41,861 bases of DNA from JAVBOD01 sp031551045 (lineage in GTDB: Bacteria > Bacteroidota > Bacteroidia > Bacteroidales > UBA932). The stretch lies in the NCBI GenBank assembly GCA_031551045.1, contig JAVBOD010000078.1:1-41861 (forward strand). The letters run 5' to 3'. The notes beneath the pieces are model-generated. The model saw nothing but the letters and a program-made list of their open reading frames with translations. It was not told the DNA's origin and ran no database searches. Position numbers and translations under genes: made by a program. This document shows, piece after piece, positions 6,585-15,652 of this stretch (the first letter of the stretch is position 1; each line of letters starts with the position of its first letter).

Positions 6585-8441
6585 ATGAAAACAAATTTTA
6601 CCAAAATCCTCTCTCTATTAACAGCTCTCGCCTGTTTAACGAGTTTCTGTGCAAACGCACAATCCATCACTGTAACCGGCGCCGTGAGCGACGCTGCCGA
6701 CGGAAGTCCCTTGACCGGTTGCTGCATACAAGTGAAAGGAACAAAAACGTTCACAACAGCCGATGCAAACGGGAAATACAGCATCCAAACCGAAAAAGGA
6801 AAAACGCTGGTTTTCTCCTATGTCGGGTTCCAGACAAAAGAAGTGAAAATAACACAAACGGTGCATAATGTTGCGTTGGAAGCATCGTTAGCGCAACTCG
6901 AGGAAGTGATAGCAACCGGACATGCATGGTCAGCAAAAAGATACAAAACAACCGCAAGCTCACAATCCATAATGGTAGCAGATTATAGCCTCCGCTATAT
7001 CCCTGCGCCACAGGAAAGCCGAGAAGAATACGACAGGCATTCGGAAAACAAATTTTTCAACGCTTTAAATAATCCGCTTTCCACTTTTTCCATCGATGTG
7101 GATGCGGCGTCGTACGGCACGATGCGCCGCTTCATAAACAACGGGCAGTTGCCGCAGAAAGGCACGATCCGTTCCGAAGAAATGATCAATTATTTTGATT
7201 ACGGCTACCCCGCTCCTACCGGAAAAACGCCCGTGAATGTGATTACGGAAATTGCAGAATGCCCGTGGAACACGCAACACCGCCTGGTTCACATCGGTCT
7301 GAAAGCAAAAGAAATTGCGAAAGAAAACCTGCCGGCCGCCAATCTGGTGTTCCTCATCGACGTGTCGGGCTCCATGGAGCAGGCGAATAAATTGCCGTTG
7401 GTAAAACAATCGTTGAAAATGCTGGTAAACAATCTTCGCGACAAAGACCGCGTGGCCATTGTGGTATATGCCGGAGCGGCCGGCGAAGTACTGCCTTCCA
7501 CAAGTGGCGATAACAAGACAAAAATCATAGAAGCGCTCGAAAACCTGCAGACCGGCGGTTCTACTGCCGGTGGCGCCGGAATTAAATTAGCCTACAAAAT
7601 TGCCAAAAGCAATTTCATCAAAGACGGAAATAACCGCGTTATTTTAGCTACCGACGGAGATTTCAACGTTGGGGTAAGCTCCAACGCAGATTTGGAAAAT
7701 TTGATAGAAGAAGAGCGCAAAAGCGGCGTATTCCTTACCGTGTTGGGATATGGCATGGGAAACTACAAAGACAGCAAGATGCAAGCGCTGGCACAAAAGG
7801 GAAACGGCAATCATGCCTACATCGACAATCTGAACGAAGCCCAAAAGGTGTTGGTCAACGAGTTCGGCGGCACGCTTTTTACCATTGCCAAAGACGTGAA
7901 AGTGCAGGTGGAATTCAATCCTGCCAAAGTACAGGCTTATCGGTTGATTGGCTACGAATCGCGCCTGCTGAATAGCGAAGATTTCAATGACGACACGAAA
8001 GACGCCGGCGAAATGGGCGCCGGGCAAACCGTTACGGCGCTCTACGAAGTGGTTCCGGCAGGTGTAAAAAGCAATTATGCCGGCAGCATCGACGATTTGA
8101 AATATCAGCAAACAAATTCCACCGAGAAAAATACGCTGACCGGCAGCAAAGAGTTGCTTACCGTGAAAATACGCTACAAAGCGCCCGATGGCGACGCCAG
8201 CAGTAAGATAGAAGTGCCGATCATAGATACGCAAACCGCGCTCAACAAAACATCGGACAATTTTCGCTTTTCGGCGGCTGTGGCCGAATATGGAATGCTG
8301 CTCAACGATTCGCCCTTCAAAGCGCAAGCTACTTTCGAACAAGTAATTTCGCTGGCTTCCGGCGCCTACGGAGAAGACAAAGACGGCTACCGCCGCGAAT
8401 TTGTGCGCTTGGTAAAAGCAGCAAAGGAGATGAAGAAGTAA
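6585..8441 (+). CDS. Secreted von Willebrand factor A domain protein (YfbK-like, DUF3520)
   Basis: A 618-residue exported protein. Signal peptide at 1-26 (cleavage after NAQ). Carboxypeptidase-regulatory-like domain at about 28-105 (VTGAVSDAADGSPLTGC...ADANGKYSI). Conserved N-terminal extension of the YfbK family (ENKFFNALNNPLSTFSIDVDAASYGTMRRF, 154-183). VWA domain at about 252-425 with an intact metal site (D259-x-S261-x-S263, T327, D357 in LATDGDFN). DUF3520-type C-terminal domain to the end. VWA domains bind protein ligands through a metal ion; the ligand is unknown. It is divergent from the sigma/anti-sigma operon, a common grouping in Bacteroidetes, which suggests control by that sigma factor. 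Confidence 0.93.
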   Translation: MKTNFTKILSLLTALACLTSFCANAQSITVTGAVSDAADGSPLTGCCIQVKGTKTFTTADANGKYSIQTEKGKTLVFSYVGFQTKEVKITQTVHNVALEASLAQLEEVIATGHAWSAKRYKTTASSQSIMVADYSLRYIPAPQESREEYDRHSENKFFNALNNPLSTFSIDVDAASYGTMRRFINNGQLPQKGTIRSEEMINYFDYGYPAPTGKTPVNVITEIAECPWNTQHRLVHIGLKAKEIAKENLPAANLVFLIDVSGSMEQANKLPLVKQSLKMLVNNLRDKDRVAIVVYAGAAGEVLPSTSGDNKTKIIEALENLQTGGSTAGGAGIKLAYKIAKSNFIKDGNNRVILATDGDFNVGVSSNADLENLIEEERKSGVFLTVLGYGMGNYKDSKMQALAQKGNGNHAYIDNLNEAQKVLVNEFGGTLFTIAKDVKVQVEFNPAKVQAYRLIGYESRLLNSEDFNDDTKDAGEMGAGQTVTALYEVVPAGVKSNYAGSIDDLKYQQTNSTEKNTLTGSKELLTVKIRYKAPDGDASSKIEVPIIDTQTALNKTSDNFRFSAAVAEYGMLLNDSPFKAQATFEQVISLASGAYGEDKDGYRREFVRLVKAAKEMKK

Positions 8442-8449
8442 AATAAAGG

Positions 8450-8545
8450 AATAGATTGTTACAGTGTTCTTCGAACTCTTTACAAGGATGGGGAATCGGT
8501 GCCGTTATTGAGGTTGTTTAAAAGCAATTTTTAAACAGCCTCAAT
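8450..8545. repeat. Decayed dispersed repeat followed by a hairpin
   Basis: 8452-8516 looks like an eroded repeat unit (AGATTGTTACA..., then GGAATCGGTGCCGTTATTGAGG against GGAATCGGCACCGTCATTGCGAGG in unit 3). 8507-8523 and 8528-8545 form an inverted repeat (ATTGAGGTTGTTTAAAA with one mismatch, 4-base loop). The hairpin could end the von Willebrand A transcript, but no T-run follows it. Confidence 0.45.
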
Positions 8546-8642
8546 GACAAACAGCAAGGACGAAAAAATAATTTATGGAATTTTAATCGTTCCTGCATCT
8601 TAATAATAAACAAGGTTCAAAAACCCTTTAAAATATACCACT

Positions 8643-9332
8643 ATGGAAACAAAGAAAACCAACAAAGCAAATCTCGAAAACAAAAAATTCTTGTTCTTCG
8701 AAATCGGATTAGCAATAGCTCTTTTAGGCGTTTTCTACGCCTTTGAATGGAACAGCTACGACGTCTCCAAGGTAATATACAACCCCGGGACGGGAATTGA
8801 GATTCCTATAGATGAAGTCCCTATTACAAGGCCCGACGAACCGGAACAACCCAATGTACAACCGCCGGTAATCAGTGATGTAATTACCATTACGGACGAC
8901 CCCGACACTCCTCCGTTTGTGCTTCCCGACCCGGAAGTTACGGATAAGCCGGTGGACATAAGAGATTACATGGAGCCTAAAAAAGCAAAAGAAGAAGAGG
9001 AAGTGGACGAAGTGCTCCCACCGGTTGCCGTAGAAGAAAAACCCACGTTCATGGGTGGCGATGAAAGCACGTTCAGCAAATGGGTTTTCAGCCAACTCAT
9101 ATATCCGGAAGAAGCACAACAAAACCACATACAAGGCAAGGTGATTTGTTCATTCATTATTGATAAAGAAGGAAACCTGATAGACATTCAAATTGTGCGC
9201 GGCATCGATGCTTCTTTGGATAGAGAGGCGATACGCGTGCTGAACATGTCGCCGAAATGGACGCCCGGAAAACAACGCGGCAAACCGGTGAAAGTGAAAT
9301 ACACCTTCCCAATTAATTTTCAACTAAGGTAA
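8643..9332 (+). CDS. TonB family energy transducer
   Basis: A 229-residue inner-membrane protein. The short cytoplasmic start METKKTNKANLENKKFLF is characteristic of Bacteroidetes TonB proteins. One membrane segment lies at about 19-36, then a Pro/Glu/Asp-rich periplasmic spacer (50-130), then the TonB C-terminal domain at about 142-229 (FSKWVFSQLIYPEEAQQNHIQGKVICSFIIDKEGNL...MSPKWTPGKQRGKPVKVKYTFPI). It couples ExbBD proton-motive energy to outer-membrane receptors such as the one at 13550-15562. It is a close paralog of the protein at 19372-20070. No ExbB/ExbD genes are in the window. It has its own terminator at 9356-9390. Confidence 0.93.
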   Translation: METKKTNKANLENKKFLFFEIGLAIALLGVFYAFEWNSYDVSKVIYNPGTGIEIPIDEVPITRPDEPEQPNVQPPVISDVITITDDPDTPPFVLPDPEVTDKPVDIRDYMEPKKAKEEEEVDEVLPPVAVEEKPTFMGGDESTFSKWVFSQLIYPEEAQQNHIQGKVICSFIIDKEGNLIDIQIVRGIDASLDREAIRVLNMSPKWTPGKQRGKPVKVKYTFPINFQLR

Positions 9333-9355
9333 AAGGATGAAAGAACACATAGATG

Positions 9356-9390
9356 AAAGGGTACAAGGAATAAAACCGTTGTACCCTTTT
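9356..9390. terminator. Bidirectional terminator between convergent genes
   Basis: Stem AAAGGGTACAA (9356-9366) / TTGTACCCTTT (9379-9389), then TTGTCTTTT. It lies between the TonB gene (+) and the outer-membrane barrel gene (-). Confidence 0.75.
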
Positions 9391-9413
9391 GTCTTTTAAG
9401 TTTCAGTGAGGCC

Positions 9414-10610
9414 TTACTGCCTTATCCAAGCGCTACCGAATACAAAATAGTAGCCCCAGTCGTCGTTACTTTTAGCGATATCGACCCCCATGCGTAAATT
9501 CAATTTACGGGCAATCAGATAGCGGAAACCGCCGCCATAGTTATATACCCATGTCGCATCGGAAAACTGCGGGTATTTGTCGAATGCTTTGCCGGTACCG
9601 GTCAATGCTATTACACTCCAGCGTTTATAAACATCTACCCGCTGCTCCAATTCCACAAGCATGGTGGTCATTCCCTGATAGCGGGCGGTGGGAACGCCCC
9701 GCATATCTAAAAACGGTTTGATATAAAACGGAATATCGCCCCAGGCCTGTTGCATATCGAAACGCGACCCGCAAGTCCAGCGTTTCATGACAGGGATATA
9801 CCAATACAAGGCCCCTTCGATTTGCTCATAATAATAGTCACTACCGAAAGCCGGATTGTTCCACATGAAATTAATATAGGCTTTATATCCGTTGTTGGGC
9901 GTAAAGGTATTATCGCGATTATCGAATTCGGCCAACAAACCCAGGCTTCCCAAATTACTGGAAACATCTTTGGAGCGTATAAGGCTGTCGATATACGGAT
10001 GATTTTTAAAAGCGGGCTGGGCCGAGATATCCGAATGAGCAAACATGTATTGAAGCCCAATGGCCCAACGCGGATTTTTAAACGTTTTCCCGATATAGGC
10101 CATTACAGGAACGGTTCTCATATTAATCCCGAATTTTATTTCCTCCTCTCCGGCAATCGGGAGATTCACTGTTTTGTAATAATCCATATTCACATTCGCA
10201 TAGGCCGCCATAATCTTGTAGCGGATACCCCAACGCGGGACAGAAGCCATGCGCCCCCCTCCTATCGCCCAACTGTTATTAAGCGTATATCCGCCAAAAC
10301 CGATAGTCATATCGGGCGGAATCCCCACCGGTTTCCCATTGACCATTTTAGGAGGGTGTTGTTTGATGAATATCGGCGCCAAAGCGCCGCCAAAACCGCC
10401 CAAAGCCGGCTCGGTCACAATGTACGGCATGGGAATAAAACCATTAAAATCTATAATCCAATCACTCACGTCAAAAGCTCCATCTAACGAGTCGCGAAAT
10501 GTTATTTTTTTCTTTACAGGTTCATTTCCCGTACCGGTGGTTTGAGCTATAGCAGCAAGCGAACTTAGTAAGAAAAGAAAAAGGACAACGGCCGTAATTT
10601 TCTTTTTCAT
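9414..10610 (-). CDS. Outer-membrane beta-barrel protein (BamA/surface-antigen-like)
   Basis: A 398-residue protein with a signal peptide (1-22, cleavage after AIAQ) followed by alternating aromatic/hydrophobic strands through to a C-terminal ...YYFVFGSAWIRQ. The second half (LAEFDNRDNTFTPNNGYKAYINFMW, FDMQQAWGDIPFYIKPFLDMRGVPTARYQGMTTMLVELEQRVDVYKRWSVIALTGTGKAFD) matches the Omp85/BamA surface-antigen barrel with its conserved RGxxxxRYxG-like segment. POTRA repeats are absent, so this is a short 'barrel only' member. Cargo or substrate is unknown. A TAACTTTG promoter lies upstream at 10658-10665, back to back with the DoxX promoter. Confidence 0.8.
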   Translation of the reverse strand: MKKKITAVVLFLFLLSSLAAIAQTTGTGNEPVKKKITFRDSLDGAFDVSDWIIDFNGFIPMPYIVTEPALGGFGGALAPIFIKQHPPKMVNGKPVGIPPDMTIGFGGYTLNNSWAIGGGRMASVPRWGIRYKIMAAYANVNMDYYKTVNLPIAGEEEIKFGINMRTVPVMAYIGKTFKNPRWAIGLQYMFAHSDISAQPAFKNHPYIDSLIRSKDVSSNLGSLGLLAEFDNRDNTFTPNNGYKAYINFMWNNPAFGSDYYYEQIEGALYWYIPVMKRWTCGSRFDMQQAWGDIPFYIKPFLDMRGVPTARYQGMTTMLVELEQRVDVYKRWSVIALTGTGKAFDKYPQFSDATWVYNYGGGFRYLIARKLNLRMGVDIAKSNDDWGYYFVFGSAWIRQ

Positions 10611-10657
10611 AATGATAATTTTAAAGTGTTATTATGTTTTAGTAACAAAAAACTTGC

Positions 10658-10665
10658 CAAAGTTA
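10658..10665 (-). promoter_or_regulatory. -7 element for the outer-membrane barrel gene
   Basis: Minus strand reads TAACTTTG, a match to TAnnTTTG, 48 bases upstream of the ATG at 10610. It lies 20 bases from the divergent element at 10685-10692, so the two promoters may influence each other. Confidence 0.5.
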
Positions 10666-10684
10666 AACTTCAATAAAAATATAT

Positions 10685-10692
10685 TATCTTTG
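10685..10692 (+). promoter_or_regulatory. -7 element for the doxX operon
   Basis: TATCTTTG, an exact TAnnTTTG match, 50 bases before the ATG at 10742. A -33 element at ideal spacing is not evident. Confidence 0.55.
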
Positions 10693-10741
10693 AAGCCTAT
10701 TTGGCTTGGCACTCAATCTCGAACATTTTAACACACATCAT

Positions 10742-11146
10742 ATGAAAAAACTACTTTTTTCTACTAAGATTATTAATGCCAACCTGGCTCTATTCTTGCT
10801 TCGCGTTGGCTTTGGCAGCTACATGTTATTCGGACATGGCTGGAGTAAACTAATGCATTTCTCCGACTATGCGGGTAAATTTCCTTCTGTCATGGGCCTA
10901 AACCCTACGATTTCTTTATCTCTAAATGTGTTTGCAGAAGTATTTTGCGCGGCACTCTTGATTATCGGCCTCTTCACCCGCCTATCACTGGCCATGCTCA
11001 TGGCCACCATGGCGGTAGCAGCTTTCATTATACATGGAGGAGATGCTTTTGCTACAAAAGAAATGGCTATTCTATACTTAACGGTGTACATCGTATTGTT
11101 TTTATGGGGACCCGGAAAATATTCCATTGATGAATTAATAAAATAA
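10742..11146 (+). CDS. DoxX family membrane protein
   Basis: A 134-residue, four-helix membrane protein of the DoxX/DoxD family. NANLALFLLRVGFGSYMLFGHGWSKLMHF is the family N-terminal signature, followed by an AEVFCAALLIIGLFTRLSLAMLMATM helix pair. The function of most members is undefined; some are linked to redox or quinone metabolism. I chose the ATG at 10742 over a TTG codon at 10706 because the first hydrophobic helix and the family start fit it and the promoter is at 10685-10692. It is followed 13 bases later by another membrane protein gene on the same strand. Confidence 0.88.
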   Translation: MKKLLFSTKIINANLALFLLRVGFGSYMLFGHGWSKLMHFSDYAGKFPSVMGLNPTISLSLNVFAEVFCAALLIIGLFTRLSLAMLMATMAVAAFIIHGGDAFATKEMAILYLTVYIVLFLWGPGKYSIDELIK

Positions 11147-11159
11147 CCACCTAAAACCT

Positions 11160-12113
11160 ATGAAAAATAATAGTTTTATAGACAGACTGTCGAAGGGAAC
11201 CGAAGCTTTGGAAAAGAATCCATACATCATGTTTATGATTGTAGTTTGGATGATTTACATGGCCAGTAAACAAAGTGCTGCTTGGAAGTTTCCCTCTTTT
11301 CTCGCTGCCGTCGGTGTTTTAGTAGCGTTGTTTTGTTTCTTTTTCTATTTAAAACTAATGCTCAGCAATATTCCTCGTAAGCAAGAAAGGCTTTATAAGC
11401 GTATCGGCGCCGTGATGAAGTTATGTTTGCATATCGATTTTATTCTTACCGTTATTTTAACCGGCTTTTTCTTTGAAATAAAACTTATTTGTCACTATTC
11501 CGTTGCGCAACAAATTTTCTTCTGGCTTTCTTTCCTCGCACAGGTTTTGTTTGTACACTTATTTTTAGCAACGCTTTACAGCTTGTCTCCAAGCCATAAG
11601 GCCGGTTTAAAATGGGTGTTAGGGGCATCTACCGTCATTTTATTTATAGCTATTATAGCGACCTTTGATTTCATTCCTTTCGCAAAATATATTGCTTATT
11701 TCTGGCCTTTTATAGGGCTTTTCTACATGTATTTGGAAAATGTAACTTTCTTTATTTGGGGTACCGTTGCGTTTATCATTCTTTTGTGCATTGCATTTAT
11801 ATTTATTATCGATAAACGCTATAAAAAAACGCATATCTTAAATACTATTATTTCAGCAATGAGACATGTAATCAAGCTTGATTGGATTTTTGCTGTTTTA
11901 GTGGTAGTAGCTTGTATCAGTTTATTTATATTTGACAAAGAAGTTACCCACTGGATTGCTTATGCTTCCATAGCGGTTGTACTATGCTACATTGTTCTCA
12001 GAGGCTATATGATGTTCAAAAAGCGTTCGTTTAAGGATATACGTTTCAAAAAGTTGTTCCCAAAGAAAAAGAAAAGCACGTTGAAAAAAATAAAAGTTAA
12101 AAAGTTGCGTTAA
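11160..12113 (+). CDS. Polytopic membrane protein of unknown function
   Basis: A 317-residue protein that I do not recognise. About eight hydrophobic segments are seen (roughly 22-36, 42-66, 84-106, 118-140, 150-170, 174-186, 192-218, 240-285). The C-terminus is very basic (KKRSFKDIRFKKLFPKKKKSTLKKIKVKKLR) and presumably cytoplasmic. It begins 13 bases after doxX and shares its transcript, which ends at the strong terminator at 12116-12150. No catalytic motif could be picked out. Confidence 0.7.
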   Translation: MKNNSFIDRLSKGTEALEKNPYIMFMIVVWMIYMASKQSAAWKFPSFLAAVGVLVALFCFFFYLKLMLSNIPRKQERLYKRIGAVMKLCLHIDFILTVILTGFFFEIKLICHYSVAQQIFFWLSFLAQVLFVHLFLATLYSLSPSHKAGLKWVLGASTVILFIAIIATFDFIPFAKYIAYFWPFIGLFYMYLENVTFFIWGTVAFIILLCIAFIFIIDKRYKKTHILNTIISAMRHVIKLDWIFAVLVVVACISLFIFDKEVTHWIAYASIAVVLCYIVLRGYMMFKKRSFKDIRFKKLFPKKKKSTLKKIKVKKLR

Positions 12114-12115
12114 AT

Positions 12116-12150
12116 AAAAAAAGAAGAGTTTTTTCACTCTTCTTTTTTTT
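12116..12150. terminator. Strong bidirectional intrinsic terminator
   Basis: AAAAGAAGAGT (12119-12129), loop TTTTTC, ACTCTTCTTTT and a T-run to 12150, with an A-run on the left. It serves the doxX operon on the plus strand and overlaps the last codons of the NDH-2 gene on the minus strand. Confidence 0.85.
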
Positions 12151-13447
12151 GACAATCAGGGTCGCAATACGGCTTTGCTTTCGGGTATTTAGGATGTACA
12201 ATTAAACGCAACGAGGCATCATAACTAAAGTATTCCTGCATCCAATCTATCATGATTTGCAATTTGTTTTTTATACCCATTGTAAACAATAAGTGAATAA
12301 GCGACCACGTTAACCAGGCCAGGATGCCGCCAAGGTAGCCGATTCCCGGCAAATCGGCAACTGCTTTATTGCGCCCAACCGTAGCTAATGCGCCTTTGTT
12401 TTTGTAGGAAAATGCACGAAGTTTTTTTCCTTTTTTCATGCAAATGAAGTTTGCCGCCAAATTTTTTGCTTGCTGCATAGCTACTTGTGCTACTTGCGGA
12501 TGCCCCTTGGTATAACGCTTCTCGGTTTGCAGGCAAATATCGCCGATGGCGTAAATATTTTCACAACCCTTTACTTTGTTATGTTCATCTACGAATATCC
12601 GCCCCCGGGATTCCATTGCTTCCGCCGGAATCCCATTAAAAAGCACCGCTTTTACGCCGCTGGTCCAAACCAGCGTTTTACAGGGAATAGTTGCTCCGTC
12701 TTTCAATAAAACAACATCTTCTTTATAGTCGGCAACAACCGTATTTGTCATTACTTTCACGCCCATCTTTTCAAGATACTTCCGGGCTGTTGACGAAGCT
12801 TTTTCCGACATGCTCGCCAGTAGTTTCGGAGAAGCCTCCATCAAGTAAATCTGCACTTCGTCAATATTCAAAAGCGGGTAATCTTTTGGAAAAATATAGT
12901 GCCGCATTTCGGCCAAAGCTCCGGCTATTTCCACTCCGGTAGCGCCGCCGCCTGCAATCACAATATTCAAATAAGGTTTCCGCTCTTCCGGTAAAGAAAT
13001 ATTTAAGGCCGTTTCTATATTTTCCAACAATACGTTTCGCAAAGCCAGGGCTTCCGTTACGCTCTTCATCGGGAATGCACTTGTTTCAATATTGTTCATT
13101 CCAAAGAAGTTCGATTGTGTGCCGGCGGCAACCACCAAATAGTCATAGCTTAACTTCCCAATAGAGGTTTCAATAGCTTTTTCGGCCGGAATAATGGAAA
13201 AAACCTTGGCCATGTGAAATGTAAAATTTTTTTTCTTTTGAAAATTCTTCCGAAACGGAAATGAGATAGCGCTTACCTCCAGCCCACAAGTGGCCACCTG
13301 ATAAAGCAGGGGATGAAATTGATGATAATTATGTTTATCGATTAATACAATGTCAAAATATTTTTCGGAAAGTTTATCGGCAAAACGTAATCCGGCAAAT
13401 CCACCGCCGATTATCAGCACTGTAGGTTTTTTCTGTTGCGGTTTCAT
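12134..13447 (-). CDS. ndh: Type 2 (non-proton-pumping) NADH dehydrogenase
   Basis: A 437-residue FAD enzyme that passes electrons from NADH to quinone at the inner face of the membrane. Seen: FAD-binding GGGFAG (14-19), DKHNYHQFHPLLYQVATCGLE (family signature after the first beta-alpha-beta), the NADH-binding GGGATGVEIAGALAE, the TLVWTSGVKA segment and the FAD-contacting ENIYAIGDICLQ. The C-terminal LTWSLIHLLFTMGIKNKLQIMIDWMQEYFSY is the amphipathic membrane anchor. The chosen ATG at 13447 places GGGFAG at the usual distance; an upstream in-frame start at 13495 would add an atypical leader and would fall inside the terminator hairpin of the next gene. Confidence 0.92.
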   Translation of the reverse strand: MKPQQKKPTVLIIGGGFAGLRFADKLSEKYFDIVLIDKHNYHQFHPLLYQVATCGLEVSAISFPFRKNFQKKKNFTFHMAKVFSIIPAEKAIETSIGKLSYDYLVVAAGTQSNFFGMNNIETSAFPMKSVTEALALRNVLLENIETALNISLPEERKPYLNIVIAGGGATGVEIAGALAEMRHYIFPKDYPLLNIDEVQIYLMEASPKLLASMSEKASSTARKYLEKMGVKVMTNTVVADYKEDVVLLKDGATIPCKTLVWTSGVKAVLFNGIPAEAMESRGRIFVDEHNKVKGCENIYAIGDICLQTEKRYTKGHPQVAQVAMQQAKNLAANFICMKKGKKLRAFSYKNKGALATVGRNKAVADLPGIGYLGGILAWLTWSLIHLLFTMGIKNKLQIMIDWMQEYFSYDASLRLIVHPKYPKAKPYCDPDCQKKEE

Positions 13448-13493
13448 AGCGTTGTTTTTGCCGTATGAATAAACAAAAGATGTGCCAAAAATC

Positions 13494-13534
13494 AACCGCT
13501 AAGCAGAAGGTTTATATGCTTATACTTAGCGGTT
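13494..13534 (-). terminator. Hairpin after the TonB-dependent receptor gene
   Basis: Perfect 10-bp arms AACCGCTAAG (13494-13503) and CTTAGCGGTT (13525-13534) with a 21-base loop, 15 bases past the receptor stop. On the minus strand a weak T-run (GATTTTTGG) follows. Confidence 0.6.
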
Positions 13535-13549
13535 AACAATTTATCATGG

Positions 13550-15562
13550 CTACCATTTCAGCAATACTCCAGCCGTAATCCAACAGCCGGGCTGGGGCAG
13601 GCCTCCATAATCGAAATAAGCGACGCCGAAAAGGTTATTCGCTTCGGCAAAAACGGCAAAGCGCCGCTCGTCCCAGCGGAGGCGCACATCGACCAGCGTA
13701 AAAGGCTCGAAAGCGGTAGCAGCGCCGGAAGCAGCATCGACATACGTACCGGCTCGGTCGTAGAACGTTATATTCCAAGAAGCTTTCAATTGCCGGAAAA
13801 ACACCAGATGCTCCAAACTCACATGGCCTTTTTGCCTCAGATAATCCAAGGCATAGGAAGTGGTTTGCGGCGCATTTTCCTTATCTAAAGTTGTAAATGT
13901 ATAATTAAAACCAACTTGCTGTATAAAATTGCCGGCATTATGTTTGGAAGGAATCCATTGCGCCGAAAATTCCGCTCCTGCGGCATTTACATGAGTGTAA
14001 TTTTCACTTTTCGACTTGTCGGCTCCTTCGGTATATACCCAATCGATAATATTCCGCCCCTGGCGGTAAAATACATTGGCGGTCAGTGTCCATGTATTTT
14101 TCGCCCACTTCCCTCCTGCTTCATACACCGTAGCCTCCTCGGGTTGCAGGTTTGGATTCGCTTCGTGCGTGGGGCTCTTGTAGAACAAATCGGTAAACGT
14201 GGGCAAGCGCAGCGATTGATTGGCCGCGGCATACAAGACGAAATGGCGATTAAATTTATAGCGGACATCGCCGGCAAGGCAGTATTTATTGCCAAAATCG
14301 CTGCTATGGTGAAACGAAACGCCGGCATTCGCCGCAACATTCCGGTATTCATAACCTTGTGAAAAAAAGCCGCGGAAAAGCGTACGACCCACTTCATTCG
14401 TATAGTGCGCATCGCCTTCAAAAGGAACCGGCCTCGGCGCCTCCACCGGATGCCCCAACACGTTACTGAAAATATGTTCGTTGCGGAGTTCGGCGCTCAC
14501 CGTAGTTTGTCCCAATATACTCTGGAAGCGCACGCTCGCTTCTCCGCCGTTAATGGCCGTTTGATGATAATTGTGCCCCGCGTACCAATCGGGCGCTACG
14601 TTGCGGAACAATTCGAAACGGTCGAAATGCGTCCGGTGATACACGGTTGCTGAAAGATTAACCACTCCCGTTTCTTTTTGCCAGCGGAGGCTTCCCAGCA
14701 AAGTGCGGGTGTGTTCGAATTGCTCGGGATAGGCAAATGAATAAAATCCGTTGGCGCCGTAAGGCTTATCCTGATAGCCCCACTGCGCTTCCCATTTCCC
14801 GATGCCGGATTGGTAACGGATAAAATTGTAAAAATTTGTAGCTCGGAAATCGGTATTGCCGGTGTAGCCGGCGCTTTGCCGATAGGATGCCGATAGGAAT
14901 GCCATCCATTTTTCGTTAGCCAGCGTGGCGTTTCCAAGCGCATTCAAATAACTGTGTTGCCCGCCGGAAAACAGGATATTAGCAGTATTTGCCGGTTGGT
15001 TTCCGGTAGCAACGTTCAATGCTCCGCCAATGGCGCCGGGCGCGCTGAGGCCTTGCAGGATTTCCATGTGCGAAATGGACGAAAGATCTATCGGGATGTC
15101 TAAGGAATAGTGTCCTGTTTGCGGGTCGCTGAAGTTGACCCCGTTGAGCAGAAGTTGTGTTTGGTCGAAATTGCCGCCGCGGACGGAAAGGTCGGCTTGA
15201 GTGCCTAAGGGGCCGCGCTGGCGAAGGTCAATGGAAGGAAGGGTGCGAAGCAGTCCGTTGAGGGTTGCGGAGGGCGCACGCTCTACATCGGCGCGGGTAA
15301 CGGAAGTAATGGTTCGAACTACCGTGGGCAAAGCGTCTTCGCGCTGCCCCACAATGACGACTTCGTCTAAAGCGCTGATGCGTGCCGGCGTGAGCGTATC
15401 CGATTGTGCGAACGCTTTGTTAGCGCTTTGTGCTACAATGGACAACCCCACGCTCAGCACCCCGATTTTGACAACCTTGTGCATGCTGTTGAAAGCAGCA
15501 TAAGGTGTCCGGCTCCATCGCCTGAAGCAACGGCAGTAGCCTTTCTTTTTAATTTTGTGCAT
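13550..15562 (-). CDS. TonB-dependent outer-membrane receptor, BtuB-like
   Basis: A 670-residue receptor that imports a ligand across the outer membrane using TonB. The N-terminus has an extended signal region (RCFRRWSRTPYAAFNSMHKVVKIGVLSVG...ANKAFAQ). The TonB-box-like region is LDEVVIVGQRE. The plug domain spans about 80-190 (LNGLLRTLPSIDLRQRGPLGTQADLSVRGGNFDQTQLLLNGVNFSDPQTGH...IGGALNVAT), and a 22-strand barrel follows to the C-terminal ...GCWITAGVLLKW. The plug resembles BtuB/cobalamin-type receptors, but no cobalamin riboswitch or transport genes are beside it, so the substrate is open. The start at 15562 is preferred because the RRWSR leader recurs in this receptor subgroup; the ATG at 15484 is an alternative. 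It has a good promoter at 15624-15652. Confidence 0.9.
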   Translation of the reverse strand: MHKIKKKGYCRCFRRWSRTPYAAFNSMHKVVKIGVLSVGLSIVAQSANKAFAQSDTLTPARISALDEVVIVGQREDALPTVVRTITSVTRADVERAPSATLNGLLRTLPSIDLRQRGPLGTQADLSVRGGNFDQTQLLLNGVNFSDPQTGHYSLDIPIDLSSISHMEILQGLSAPGAIGGALNVATGNQPANTANILFSGGQHSYLNALGNATLANEKWMAFLSASYRQSAGYTGNTDFRATNFYNFIRYQSGIGKWEAQWGYQDKPYGANGFYSFAYPEQFEHTRTLLGSLRWQKETGVVNLSATVYHRTHFDRFELFRNVAPDWYAGHNYHQTAINGGEASVRFQSILGQTTVSAELRNEHIFSNVLGHPVEAPRPVPFEGDAHYTNEVGRTLFRGFFSQGYEYRNVAANAGVSFHHSSDFGNKYCLAGDVRYKFNRHFVLYAAANQSLRLPTFTDLFYKSPTHEANPNLQPEEATVYEAGGKWAKNTWTLTANVFYRQGRNIIDWVYTEGADKSKSENYTHVNAAGAEFSAQWIPSKHNAGNFIQQVGFNYTFTTLDKENAPQTTSYALDYLRQKGHVSLEHLVFFRQLKASWNITFYDRAGTYVDAASGAATAFEPFTLVDVRLRWDERRFAVFAEANNLFGVAYFDYGGLPQPGCWITAGVLLKW

Positions 15563-15623
15563 AAAATCTGGTATTAAGTAAATAAAAAACGGATTACTCC
15601 GGCCCGATAATCATCGGACGGCG

Positions 15624-15652
15624 CAAAGATAAAAGGAACAAACAAAAGGCAA
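15624..15652 (-). promoter_or_regulatory. Promoter of the TonB-dependent receptor gene
   Basis: Minus strand: -33 TTG (15650-15652), 18-base spacer, -7 TATCTTTG (15624-15631). The leader then contains a small hairpin CCGAT-GATT-ATCGG (about 15605-15618), just after the expected start of transcription. Confidence 0.65.
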
